Source of the DNA: JACVRW01 sp035705985
GTDB lineage: Bacteria > Actinomycetota > Thermoleophilia > Solirubrobacterales > Thermoleophilaceae
Assembly: GCA_035705985.1 (NCBI GenBank)
Contig: DASSVP010000086.1
Coordinates: forward strand, 1 to 19,720
DNA: 19,720 bases
Direction of reading: 5' to 3'
Part shown: positions 8,196 through 14,475 of the stretch, one piece after another
How positions within the stretch are numbered: the first letter of the stretch is position 1
How the letters are laid out: each line of letters begins with the position of its first letter
The notes under the pieces: generated by a model
Told to the model about the DNA's origin: nothing
Databases searched by the model: none
What the model saw: the letters and a program-made list of their open reading frames with translations, nothing else
Program-made: the position numbers and the translations under genes

Positions 8196-8201
8196 TAGGG
8201 T
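8196..8201 (+). promoter_or_regulatory. Possible -10 element of the Rho-like gene
   Basis: TAGGGT (TANNNT pattern) lies in the 39-base gap after the transaldolase stop. Its predicted start site would be only about 5 bases before the ATG at 8213, and no Shine-Dalgarno sequence is seen, so a nearly leaderless transcript is likely. No good -35 element is visible. Confidence 0.35.
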
Positions 8202-8212
8202 TCGGCGCCGCT

Positions 8213-9475
8213 ATGTCGGTGCTGAACAGGAAGGAGCTGGCGGAGAGCCCGCTGGCCGACCTCCACCAGATCGCCTCCGAGCTGGGCGTGGAGGGCTACC
8301 GCTCGATGCGGAAGGACGACCTGATCGGCGCGATCCTCGGGGCCACCGGCGCGGCCGACGAGGGGCCGGCGCCTGCGGACGAGGCCGACCTCGCAGCCGG
8401 CGAGGACGAGCAGGACACCTCCGAGGGGACCTCCGACGACACGTCCGAGGGCACGTCGGAAGACACGTCCGAGGGGACTTCGGAGGGCACGTCCGAGGGA
8501 ACGTCCGAGGGAACGTCCGAGGACGAGCCCGACGAGGTGCCCGCCGAGGAGGCGCTGGAGCGGCCCGCGCGGCGCGGCCGTCGCGGAGGACGAGGGCGGA
8601 AGCCTTCCTCCGACGTCGTGGAGGAGGAGCCCGAGGTGGTGGAGGACGAGGTCTCCGACGAGCAGATCGCCACCGGCGTGCTCGACATCCTCGCGAACGG
8701 CAGCGGCTTCGTGCGTGTTGACCCCGCGGCCCAGTCGCGCGACGACGTGTACGTCTCGCCCGCGCAGATCCGCCGCTGCGAGATGCGCGCCGGCGACGAG
8801 GTGAGCGGCCCGGCACGGCCGCCGCGGCGCAACGAGCGCCATCCCTCGCTGGTCCGTATCGAGACCGTGAACGGTGCGCCGGCCGAGCCGGTCGAGGAGC
8901 GACCCTGGTTCGGAGACCTCACGCCGGTGTTCCCGAGCCAGAGGTTCGAGAGGGCCGAGGCTCTGAACGGGGTTCCCTTCGGACGGGGCTCGCGCGTGGC
9001 GGTCGCCGCGCCGACACCGGAGATGGCGACAGCGGTGCTGCTCAACTTGGCGACGTCGCTCATCGAGGACGAGGACCACGGTGTGCAGGTCGTGCTCGTC
9101 GGCACACTGCCCGAGATGGTGACCGAGTGGCGCCGGAACGTGGGTAGTGCCGTCGCCGGCGGCAGCTTCGACCGCTCGCCCGACGCCCAGGCGCAGGCCG
9201 CCGAGCTGGCGGTGGAGCGCGCGAAGCGGCGCGCGGAGCGGGGCGGGCACGCGGTCGTGCTGATCGACTCGCTCGACGCGCTCCCCGCGGGCGCCCGTAG
9301 GCGGATCTTCGGAGCAGGCCGCGCAACCGAGGAGGGTGGCACCCTCACCATCGTGGCCGCCGTCGGCTCCGACCGCGAGGCGCTGCGGTGGGCGACCAGC
9401 CGCGTGGTATTCGGCGCGGACGGCCAGACGGCGCCCGAGAGCGGCGCGCTGCGCGCCGAAGCGCTGTCGGCCTAG
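8213..9475 (+). CDS. Rho-like protein with degenerate ATPase domain
   Basis: 420 aa. Rho is a hexameric RNA translocase that ends transcription. Residues 1-43 form the Rho N-terminal SAP-like domain (LNRKELAESPLADLHQIASE). Residues 44-112 are acidic with nine TSEG/TSED-type units (69-104), then a basic RGRRGGRGRK stretch (121-130). Residues ~150-222 are the primary RNA-binding domain (GSGFVRVD, DDVYVSPAQIRR, MRAGDEVSGPARPPRRNERH). The ATPase region (~232-420) is recognisable from LTPVFPSQRF, GRATEEGGTLTIVAA and Walker B VVLIDSLDAL. However, Walker A APPKAGKTT has become APTPEMATA, and IDERPEEV with its catalytic Glu is VGTLPEMV. The Q-loop and R-loop segments are missing. It is therefore probably not an active terminator, and is rather a paralogue or regulator. 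The frame is clean, so this is not a simple pseudogene. Its stop overlaps the convergent minus-strand gene at CTAG 9472-9475. Confidence 0.85.
   Translation: MSVLNRKELAESPLADLHQIASELGVEGYRSMRKDDLIGAILGATGAADEGPAPADEADLAAGEDEQDTSEGTSDDTSEGTSEDTSEGTSEGTSEGTSEGTSEDEPDEVPAEEALERPARRGRRGGRGRKPSSDVVEEEPEVVEDEVSDEQIATGVLDILANGSGFVRVDPAAQSRDDVYVSPAQIRRCEMRAGDEVSGPARPPRRNERHPSLVRIETVNGAPAEPVEERPWFGDLTPVFPSQRFERAEALNGVPFGRGSRVAVAAPTPEMATAVLLNLATSLIEDEDHGVQVVLVGTLPEMVTEWRRNVGSAVAGGSFDRSPDAQAQAAELAVERAKRRAERGGHAVVLIDSLDALPAGARRRIFGAGRATEEGGTLTIVAAVGSDREALRWATSRVVFGADGQTAPESGALRAEALSA
8417..8524 (+). repeat. Tandem 12-bp coding repeat (9 units, TSEG/TSED)
   Basis: Nine consecutive 12-base units close to ACGTCCGAGGGN encode TSEG, with TSDD and TSED variants, inside the linker of the Rho-like protein. 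The late units are nearly identical at DNA level, so the array is a candidate for copy-number change by slippage without breaking the frame. Confidence 0.9.
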
Positions 9476-9933
9476 CGGCGGTACGCCACCCGGCGCCAGG
9501 ACGGCTCGGGTGAGAGCTCGATGAGCTCGAAGTTGCGGTCCGGCTGGGCGTAGCCGAACGAGCTGCTGGTCTCGTCGAAGATGACCTCGAGCTCGCCCTC
9601 CATGACGCGCTGGTCGAGCCAGGCGCCACGGAAGACGAGGCGGCGGATCCAGTGGACGAGGGAGCGCTCGGAGGGGCCGTTGAGATCGCCCCAGCACTCG
9701 TTGATGTGCTCGCCCAGGTCGGAGTGGGCCTCTGTGACCTCGCCGTTGACGGCCAGGTTCACGAGATCCTCGCGCTCGTCGTCGCCGAGGGCGCCGTCCA
9801 CGAAGCCGAGCTTGCAGGCGGCCTGCTCCACGCGCTCTGTGAAGTCGCGCTCGTTGAACGTGAAGCGAAGCTCCCCGTACTCGAGCACGTAGTCCGAACC
9901 GGACTCGTAGTTGCCTCTCCGCGCGGTGTCCAT
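9472..9933 (-). CDS. Uncharacterised acidic protein
   Basis: 153 aa, family not recognised. It has no signal peptide or membrane segment. The N-terminal half is acidic, with short charged helices (ERDFTERVEQAACKLGF, then ALGDDEREDLVNLAV). The C-terminus is more beta-like and ends in basic SWRRVAYRR. Several aromatic and Trp residues (CWGDLNG, HWIRRLVFRGAW) suggest a compact globular fold. The ATG at 9933 is the first good start after the divergent region. Third-position G/C bias in this frame supports it as a real gene. Its stop codon shares the CTAG at 9472-9475 with the stop of the Rho-like gene on the other strand, so the two mRNAs would be convergent with complementary ends. No function is proposed. 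Confidence 0.7.
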   Translation of the reverse strand: MDTARRGNYESGSDYVLEYGELRFTFNERDFTERVEQAACKLGFVDGALGDDEREDLVNLAVNGEVTEAHSDLGEHINECWGDLNGPSERSLVHWIRRLVFRGAWLDQRVMEGELEVIFDETSSSFGYAQPDRNFELIELSPEPSWRRVAYRR

Positions 9934-9992
9934 GATCGTGAGGGTTGGCCGGGTATCCCACCCGCCTGGGGAGGATCGGCCGCGGCGTCGCG

Positions 9993-9998
9993 ATCATA
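9993..9998 (-). promoter_or_regulatory. Possible -10 element for the uncharacterised minus-strand gene
   Basis: On the minus strand the sequence reads TATGAT, close to the sigma-70 -10 consensus and unusually AT-rich for this window. It lies 60 bases before the ATG at 9933. No convincing -35 hexamer is seen. The 147-base divergent region also serves the SnoaL-like gene. Confidence 0.35.
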
Positions 9999-10065
9999 AG
10001 CCTCTTTCCTTCACGGGCGCGGCGGATGCAACGCGGTTTGCACCCACACCGGCGCCTGGCGGGGG

Positions 10066-10071
10066 GATACT
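10066..10071 (+). promoter_or_regulatory. Possible -10 element for the SnoaL-like gene
   Basis: GATACT ends 9 bases before the ATG at 10081, implying a very short leader. TTGCAC at 10038-10043 is too far (22-base spacer) to be a normal -35. Weak evidence. Confidence 0.25.
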
Positions 10072-10080
10072 GGCAGTGCG

Positions 10081-10485
10081 ATGTCGCAGGAGAACGTCGA
10101 AGTGGTCCGCGCGGCCTGGGACGCGTGGGGTCGAGGCGACATGAAGGCGCTCTTCGACTTCTACGACCCCGAGGTCGAATGGGACATGACGCACTCGTAC
10201 GTGCCGGGCATGGAGGTCTTCCACGGGCATGACGGCATCCGCTCCTTCTTCCGCGACTGGAGCGAGTTCTTCGCGGAGTACTGGGCCGAGCCGCAGGAGT
10301 ACATCGACGCCGGCGACGCCGTGATCGTGCAGATCACGCAGGGCGGTCGCGGGAGGGCCAGCACGGTCGGGGTGGTGATGCCCGTCTACTGGCAGGTGTA
10401 CCGGCTACGCGACGGCCGGGCGGTCCGTGTCGAGATCTACCGCGAGAAGGACGAGGCCCTCGCGGCGGTGGGACTGCCGACCTGA
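10081..10485 (+). CDS. SnoaL-like / NTF2-fold protein
   Basis: 134 aa, soluble. The opening MSQENVEVVRAAWDAWGRGDM, followed by FDFYDPEVEWDM, is characteristic of the SnoaL-like/NTF2 superfamily: an alpha helix, then a curved sheet forming a small hydrophobic pocket. Later VFHGHDGIRSFFRDW and YWQVYRLRDGRAVRVEIYREKDEALAAVGL follow the expected strand and helix order and give full length. Members include polyketide cyclases and isomerases, but most, including the many actinobacterial MSQENVE proteins, have no known substrate. No catalytic residue can be assigned. It is transcribed alone, divergently from the 153-aa protein, and ends 11 bases before the palindromic operator of the next operon. 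Confidence 0.88.
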   Translation: MSQENVEVVRAAWDAWGRGDMKALFDFYDPEVEWDMTHSYVPGMEVFHGHDGIRSFFRDWSEFFAEYWAEPQEYIDAGDAVIVQITQGGRGRASTVGVVMPVYWQVYRLRDGRAVRVEIYREKDEALAAVGLPT

Positions 10486-10496
10486 GTCTCGGCCGC

Positions 10497-10512
10497 TCAG
10501 GGTCCGCCCTGA
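10497..10512. promoter_or_regulatory. Operator O1: perfect palindrome TCAGGG-N4-CCCTGA
   Basis: TCAGGGTCCGCCCTGA is a perfect 6-bp inverted repeat with a 4-bp spacer in the gap before RR1-HK1. The same palindrome recurs before HK2 and before the PD40 gene. The centre lies 30.5 bases upstream of GACGAT (10535-10540), a weak -10-like hexamer. It could also fold as a hairpin after the SnoaL stop, but there is no T-tract. The likely binder is the LuxR-type regulator encoded at 16188. Confidence 0.72.
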
Positions 10513-10538
10513 TGTCGATGGCGTGACGCCGTGCGACG

Positions 10539-10907
10539 ATGACGGTCGTGGGCCCGACCGTCCTGATCGTTGACGATCACGCCGACTTCCGCGCGTTCGC
10601 TCGCACGCTCCTGGAGGCCGGCGGGTTTGAGGTTGTGGGCGAAGCGCCCGACGGCGCCTCGGCGCTGTCGGCTGCCCGCATGCTCAGGCCGGGGTTGGTG
10701 CTGTTGGACGTCCAGCTACCGGATGTCGACGGCTTCGCGGTGTGCGAGCAGCTCGCCCAGGACGAAGCCCCGCCGACGGTCGTTCTCACGTCGAGCCGGG
10801 ACGCAACTTCCTACCGGCGGCGACTCGCCGGGAGCAGCGCGCGTGGGTTCATCCCGAAGGCCGAGCTGTCGGCACCGGCCCTCGCGACGTTCGTACACGC
10901 GGTGTAG
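10539..10907 (+). CDS. Single-domain response regulator (receiver only), RR1
   Basis: 122 aa, a CheY-like receiver with no output domain. The acidic pocket is D12-D13 (LIVDDH), the phospho-acceptor D57 (LLDVQLPD), the switch residue T84/S85 (VLTSS) and the conserved K107 (GFIPKAEL). All expected residues are present, so it should accept phosphate. Lacking a DNA-binding domain, it can only act by protein contact, as a phosphate sink, or as a relay. It stands six bases before the HK1 start, so HK1 is the obvious donor. The start may really be GTG 10548. If the -10-like GACGAT (10535-10540) is used, the transcript would begin almost exactly there and be leaderless, and the receiver fold begins only after that codon. 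Confidence 0.9.
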   Translation: MTVVGPTVLIVDDHADFRAFARTLLEAGGFEVVGEAPDGASALSAARMLRPGLVLLDVQLPDVDGFAVCEQLAQDEAPPTVVLTSSRDATSYRRRLAGSSARGFIPKAELSAPALATFVHAV

Positions 10908-10913
10908 GCCCGC

Positions 10914-12494
10914 ATGAGGCGCCTGCCCGTCGCGCTCGTCCCTGCCGGCGTCGCGCTGGGAGTCGCCGCCGAGTGGGCGTCGTACGACACAGGCGAGCTC
11001 GATCTGGCGATCGCGGACCTGCTCGCCGGCTGGGCGCTGCTGGGCTGCGGCCTCGTCGCGTGGAGCGCTCGCCGCGAGAGCCGAGTCGGTCCGCTGATGG
11101 CGGCGACCGGGGTCGCCTGGTTCCTCGGGAGTTTCGTGCCGGGCGCCCTGTACGTCCATAGAGGGCCGCTCGTGCACCTGTTGCTGTCGTATCCGACCGG
11201 TCGGCTGACGCGCAGGCGGGATCGGGTCGTCGTGGTGGCTGCCTACATCGACGGGGCGATCGAGGCGCTGGCTCGCAGCCCGGTCGTCACGCTCGCGCTC
11301 TGCGCGTCGATCGCTGTCGCGGCAATCGCCGCGTACCTGGGCGAGGCCGGACCGCGACGGAGGGTCCGGCTCGTCCCGGCGGTCGGGGCGACCGCGGTCG
11401 GGCTGGTGCTCGGGTTCGGCGCGGTTGCGCGGCTCGCCGGATGGGATGCCGGGGCGGCGACGCTGCTGGTGTACGAGATCGTGCTCGCCGCTATAGCCGC
11501 CGGCCTGCTCGCCGATCTCCTGCGAGGCCGATGGTCGCAGGCCGCGGTGACCGGGCTCGTCGTCGACCTGGGCGGGTTGTGGGAGCCGGTGACCCTGCGC
11601 GACAGGCTCGCCCGCGCGCTCGGGGATAGCTCGCTACAGCTCGGGTACTGGCTGGCGGACGAGCAGCGCTACATCGACGAACGAGGGCGGTCGTTTTCTC
11701 TCCCCGGCGACGGCGCGGACCGCGCCGTCACTCCGGTCGACAGAGGTGGCGAGCACGTCGCCGTTCTCGTCCACGACCCCAGCATCCTCGACGACGACCC
11801 CGCGCTCGCCGAGGCGGTCGCGGCCGCGACGCGGATCGCCGTGGTGAACGCCCGCCTGCGAGCCGAGGTGGGCGCTCGCGTCGAACAGCTCGCGGCATCG
11901 CACCGCCGCATCGTCGAGGCGGCGGACGCGCAGCGCCGTCGCCTACAGGGCGAGCTGCACGAGGGCGCCGAGCGGCGTCTCGTCGCGGTCTCGGCGCACA
12001 TGGAGACGCTCTCGGTTCAGGTCGGCGAGTCGCGCGCCGGGGAGCTGTTCGGTGACGTGCAGGAGCAGCTCCAGGCAGCCCGGGTGGAGCTCAGCGAGCT
12101 CGCGCGCGGGATTCACCCGCCCGCGCTGGCCACGGGTGGGTTGGCCGCCGCCCTTCCCGAGCTCGCACGGCGTGCTCCGATTCCGGTCGACGTTCACGCG
12201 GACGGTCCCCGCGGTCCGGAGGCCATCGAAGCCGCCGCCTACTTCGTCTGCGCCGAGGCGCTGGCGAACGTGGCCAAGTACGCGCAGGCTTCGCGGGCGA
12301 GCGTGCGCGTCGCACACCACGACGCCCGGCTCGAGGTGACGGTCTCAGACGACGGCGTCGGCGGTGCGGATCCCAATCTCGGGACGGGCCTGCGCGGACT
12401 CGCCGACCGGGTCGAGGCACTGGGCGGGCGGCTCAGCGTGGAGAGCCCGCGGGGGGCCGGAACCCGGCTCGTCGCCGAGATTCCGACCCGGTGA
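10914..12494 (+). CDS. Membrane histidine kinase HK1 (HisKA_3/DesK-NarX class), HExxxR motif
   Basis: 526 aa. Residues 1-202 hold about six hydrophobic segments (roughly 4-21, 29-50, 58-80, 122-142, 150-174, 179-201). A GAF-like region follows (~225-315), then a coiled linker. The dimerisation/phosphotransfer helix reads RRRLQGELHEGAERRL, with H349 the phospho-acceptor. The usual HDxxxQ is here HExxxR (E350, R354). The ATPase domain is intact: N-box CAEALANVAKYA with N452, G1 box DDGVGG (479-484), and G2 GTGLRGLADRV (490-500). It should therefore autophosphorylate. Loss of the motif glutamine, which supports phosphatase activity in DesK/NarX-type kinases, suggests weak or no phosphatase. It is a paralogue of HK2 (shared GWALLGCGLVAW, SYPTGRL and ARALGDSSL segments) and is co-transcribed with RR1. 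Confidence 0.93.
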   Translation: MRRLPVALVPAGVALGVAAEWASYDTGELDLAIADLLAGWALLGCGLVAWSARRESRVGPLMAATGVAWFLGSFVPGALYVHRGPLVHLLLSYPTGRLTRRRDRVVVVAAYIDGAIEALARSPVVTLALCASIAVAAIAAYLGEAGPRRRVRLVPAVGATAVGLVLGFGAVARLAGWDAGAATLLVYEIVLAAIAAGLLADLLRGRWSQAAVTGLVVDLGGLWEPVTLRDRLARALGDSSLQLGYWLADEQRYIDERGRSFSLPGDGADRAVTPVDRGGEHVAVLVHDPSILDDDPALAEAVAAATRIAVVNARLRAEVGARVEQLAASHRRIVEAADAQRRRLQGELHEGAERRLVAVSAHMETLSVQVGESRAGELFGDVQEQLQAARVELSELARGIHPPALATGGLAAALPELARRAPIPVDVHADGPRGPEAIEAAAYFVCAEALANVAKYAQASRASVRVAHHDARLEVTVSDDGVGGADPNLGTGLRGLADRVEALGGRLSVESPRGAGTRLVAEIPTR

Positions 12495-12506
12495 CGCGGG
12501 ATCTTC

Positions 12507-14336
12507 TCAGGGGGCGTCGTCGACGCGGCGCCAGGGCTTGGCAACCCAGCCGGCCGGCGAGATCTTGCCCTCGACCGCCTTGAGCGTGAGCCGGTCGCGG
12601 TACAGGCTCCAGCGGTAGTCGAAGACCTCGCCGGTCTTTTCGGCCGCCCCGTTGGGAGCCTCCCCGCCGTAGTCGACGATCTTCAGCGTGAGCACCCGGC
12701 CCTTGACGCGGTAGACGGCCTTCGTCCAGCGGCTGGCGCCCTCGCTCGCCTGGGTGTAGCGCAGCTGCCCGCGGCTGAAGACGGCCCTCCACTCCCCGTA
12801 GTTCTCGGAGAACGTCTGCTCCGGTGTCTCACCGGCAGCCTTCGCGGACTCCTCGCGAGTCGTCGTCAGCCGGTAGATCCCGTCGATAGGCGTCCGCTCC
12901 CCGACCGAAGGCGAATCGGCGACCCTGCGCCACGGATGGACGACGAAGAACGTCGGCCCATCCTCGGCAAGGCGCAATGTGAGCGCGCCGCGGTACAGAC
13001 TCCAGCGGTACGAGAACCTGCCTTCCCCGTTCCACTGGAAAGTCAGGATGTCGCCCTTCAGCGCGAAGGTGCCCTCCTGGTCGACTCCGTCGGATGACCC
13101 GGTGATCCGGAAGCGCCCCTTGCGCAGCTCCATCCGGAAGTGGCCGACGTTCCCGGGATGGTTCTCACCCGAGTCGTACCCGGGCGTGCGGCTGAGCTGC
13201 TCGAGCGTGATGTCCGAGCGGTAGACGCCGTCGATCGGCGAAGCCTTCCCCGACGCTTTCACATCGGGGGCGGGGCCGGAGCAGGCGGGAGCGTCCGGAC
13301 GCGACGCCGCGTCGGACCGCATCTCCCGGATCCGGGTGATGGCGGCGCTGGTCTGCGAGTCCCGCTCGAGCCGTTCGTACACGGGCTGCACGGCACGGCG
13401 CAGCGCCGCGAAATCGGCTTCGTCCGCCCTCACGAACCTGACCCCTCTGCGGCAGAGGACCGTGGCTCCCTCCTCCTCGTCCGCCCGCTCGAGCGCGATG
13501 CTTGCGGGGAGCGCCGCTCGCGCCGCACCGCGCAGCGCGCTCCGCTGCCGGTCGTCGAGCGTCTCGAAAGCCTGCTCGTTCATGAACAGCACGACCGGGC
13601 GAGGCCACAGGTTCACGTTGGCGGCCAGATAGCTGGCCACCTGGTCGTACGCGTTTCCGGCGATCGAGCTGACCTGTTGCTCGACGCCGTCGTAGGTGTC
13701 GATTGCACCAGCGGAGGGGATCTCCGCGGCGTTCGCCCCGAGGGCCTCCAGCGTCTGCCGGGCCACCCGGGAGCGCTGGAACGCGACCGTCCTACCCTCG
13801 TAGTCCTCAGGGCGCAGAAGACGATCGACCCCGAGCGGCTTCCGCATCGGGCCTGGGAGGACACCGACGCCGACGAGGTCGAGCGGCTCCAGCCCGTCGA
13901 GCATCTCCCGCACGAGGGGGCTCTCGAGCACCTTGCGCTGGAGCTGAAGGCTGTCGATCAGAAGCGGCGCATGGAGCGCGTCGAAGGACGCCACATCGAC
14001 GTCGTCGAATGCGCGCGACCCCGCCCAGCCGAGCTCGGCCTTGCCGGCCCGCACGTCGCGGATCACGCCTGTCTCGTAGTCCGGATCGCCCGCGCGCCAT
14101 GAGTTCTTGAACTCGATCCGAAGCGTGCCTTCGCTGAGGCGCTCGACTTCCTTCGCGAACGGCTCCAGGTTTCGAGGGTCGTCGTTGCCGTTGGCCAGAG
14201 TCAGGACCGTCGCCTTCGGCTTGTTCTCACTCCCCGCCTTGTCGGAGTCGGCGGAGTCGCAGCCGGCGACGGCGAGGACGGCCAGCGCGGCCAAGAGCAG
14301 AGGGCGGGCCCTGCGGTTGGCTGTCTTGCGGCGCAT
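12507..14336 (-). CDS. TRAP/DctP-like substrate-binding lipoprotein with duplicated C-terminal domain
   Basis: 609 aa, exported and lipid-anchored: basic n-region, hydrophobic LLLAALAVLAVAG, lipobox VAGC with C26. Residues ~44-355 resemble a DctP-type periplasmic binding protein (LRIEFKNSWRAGDPD, RAGKAELGWAG, EDYEGRTVAFQRSRVARQTLEALGA, DTYDGVEQQ). The C-terminus holds two copies of a ~110-residue beta domain, at 367-475 and 483-606. Both open PIDG(V/I)YR, contain YRWSLYR followed by LTL, and end PWRRV. About 310 residues is usual for DctP, so the tail nearly doubles it. No TRAP membrane subunits (DctQ/DctM) are in the window, and the gene lies between two kinase operons. It may therefore bind ligand for sensing rather than uptake; this is inference. 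An AGGAGG lies six bases before the ATG. Confidence 0.82.
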   Translation of the reverse strand: MRRKTANRRARPLLLAALAVLAVAGCDSADSDKAGSENKPKATVLTLANGNDDPRNLEPFAKEVERLSEGTLRIEFKNSWRAGDPDYETGVIRDVRAGKAELGWAGSRAFDDVDVASFDALHAPLLIDSLQLQRKVLESPLVREMLDGLEPLDLVGVGVLPGPMRKPLGVDRLLRPEDYEGRTVAFQRSRVARQTLEALGANAAEIPSAGAIDTYDGVEQQVSSIAGNAYDQVASYLAANVNLWPRPVVLFMNEQAFETLDDRQRSALRGAARAALPASIALERADEEEGATVLCRRGVRFVRADEADFAALRRAVQPVYERLERDSQTSAAITRIREMRSDAASRPDAPACSGPAPDVKASGKASPIDGVYRSDITLEQLSRTPGYDSGENHPGNVGHFRMELRKGRFRITGSSDGVDQEGTFALKGDILTFQWNGEGRFSYRWSLYRGALTLRLAEDGPTFFVVHPWRRVADSPSVGERTPIDGIYRLTTTREESAKAAGETPEQTFSENYGEWRAVFSRGQLRYTQASEGASRWTKAVYRVKGRVLTLKIVDYGGEAPNGAAEKTGEVFDYRWSLYRDRLTLKAVEGKISPAGWVAKPWRRVDDAP

Positions 14337-14350
14337 CGTGGACCTCCTGG

Positions 14351-14365
14351 CTCGGGTATCCCGAG
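14351..14365. repeat. Inverted repeat CTCGGG-TAT-CCCGAG in the lipoprotein leader
   Basis: A perfect 6-bp inverted repeat around TAT lies just upstream of the lipoprotein Shine-Dalgarno sequence. It overlaps the end of a possible minus-strand -10 (TAGCCT, 14369-14364), so it would straddle the predicted transcript start. It could be a repressor site or a 5' hairpin. Confidence 0.45.
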
Positions 14366-14369
14366 GCTA
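14364..14369 (-). promoter_or_regulatory. Possible -10 element for the DctP-like lipoprotein gene
   Basis: Minus-strand TAGCCT (TANNNT) lies 28 bases before the ATG at 14336, leaving room for the AGGAGG ribosome site. No clear -35 is seen. Operator O2 lies about 75 bases upstream of the implied start and could act on this promoter too. Confidence 0.3.
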
Positions 14370-14425
14370 CGACGGGGCCAGTGCCTTCACATCGGGGCGG
14401 TCCCGGCAGTGTGGGCCGCCTCCGG

Positions 14426-14441
14426 TAAGGGTAGGCCCTGA
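14426..14441. promoter_or_regulatory. Operator O2: near-perfect palindrome TAAGGG-N4-CCCTGA
   Basis: TAAGGGTAGGCCCTGA matches operator O1 with one change in the left half. It lies in the 139-base region between the divergent DctP-like gene and HK2. Its centre is 30.5 bases upstream of GAAGGT (14464-14469), a -10-like hexamer. That implies a transcript starting at or very near the HK2 GTG start. Confidence 0.65.
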
Positions 14442-14475
14442 TGCGACGCGCGCGGGGGAGTGAGAAGGTAGGCCG

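Noticed and set aside
8195..9997. Long minus-strand open frame (600 codons) opposite the Rho-like gene
   Set aside because: Shadow of the GC-rich coding strand and out of frame with the supported 153-aa minus-strand gene; no domain is recognisable.
10497..10512. Reading the palindrome as an intrinsic terminator
   Set aside because: The stem is only 6 bp with no T-run after it, and the copy at 14426-14441 lies between divergent genes where no transcript ends.
12513..12525. GCGTC-GTC-GACGC inverted repeat near the convergent ends of HK1 and the lipoprotein gene
   Set aside because: Only 5 bp of stem, inside the last codons of the lipoprotein gene and without a T-tract; too weak to call a terminator.
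13257..13268. Short match TTCACATCGGGG shared with the lipoprotein upstream region near 14386
   Set aside because: A 12-base match between two places in a 20-kb GC-rich window is expected by chance; no symmetry or spacing supports function.
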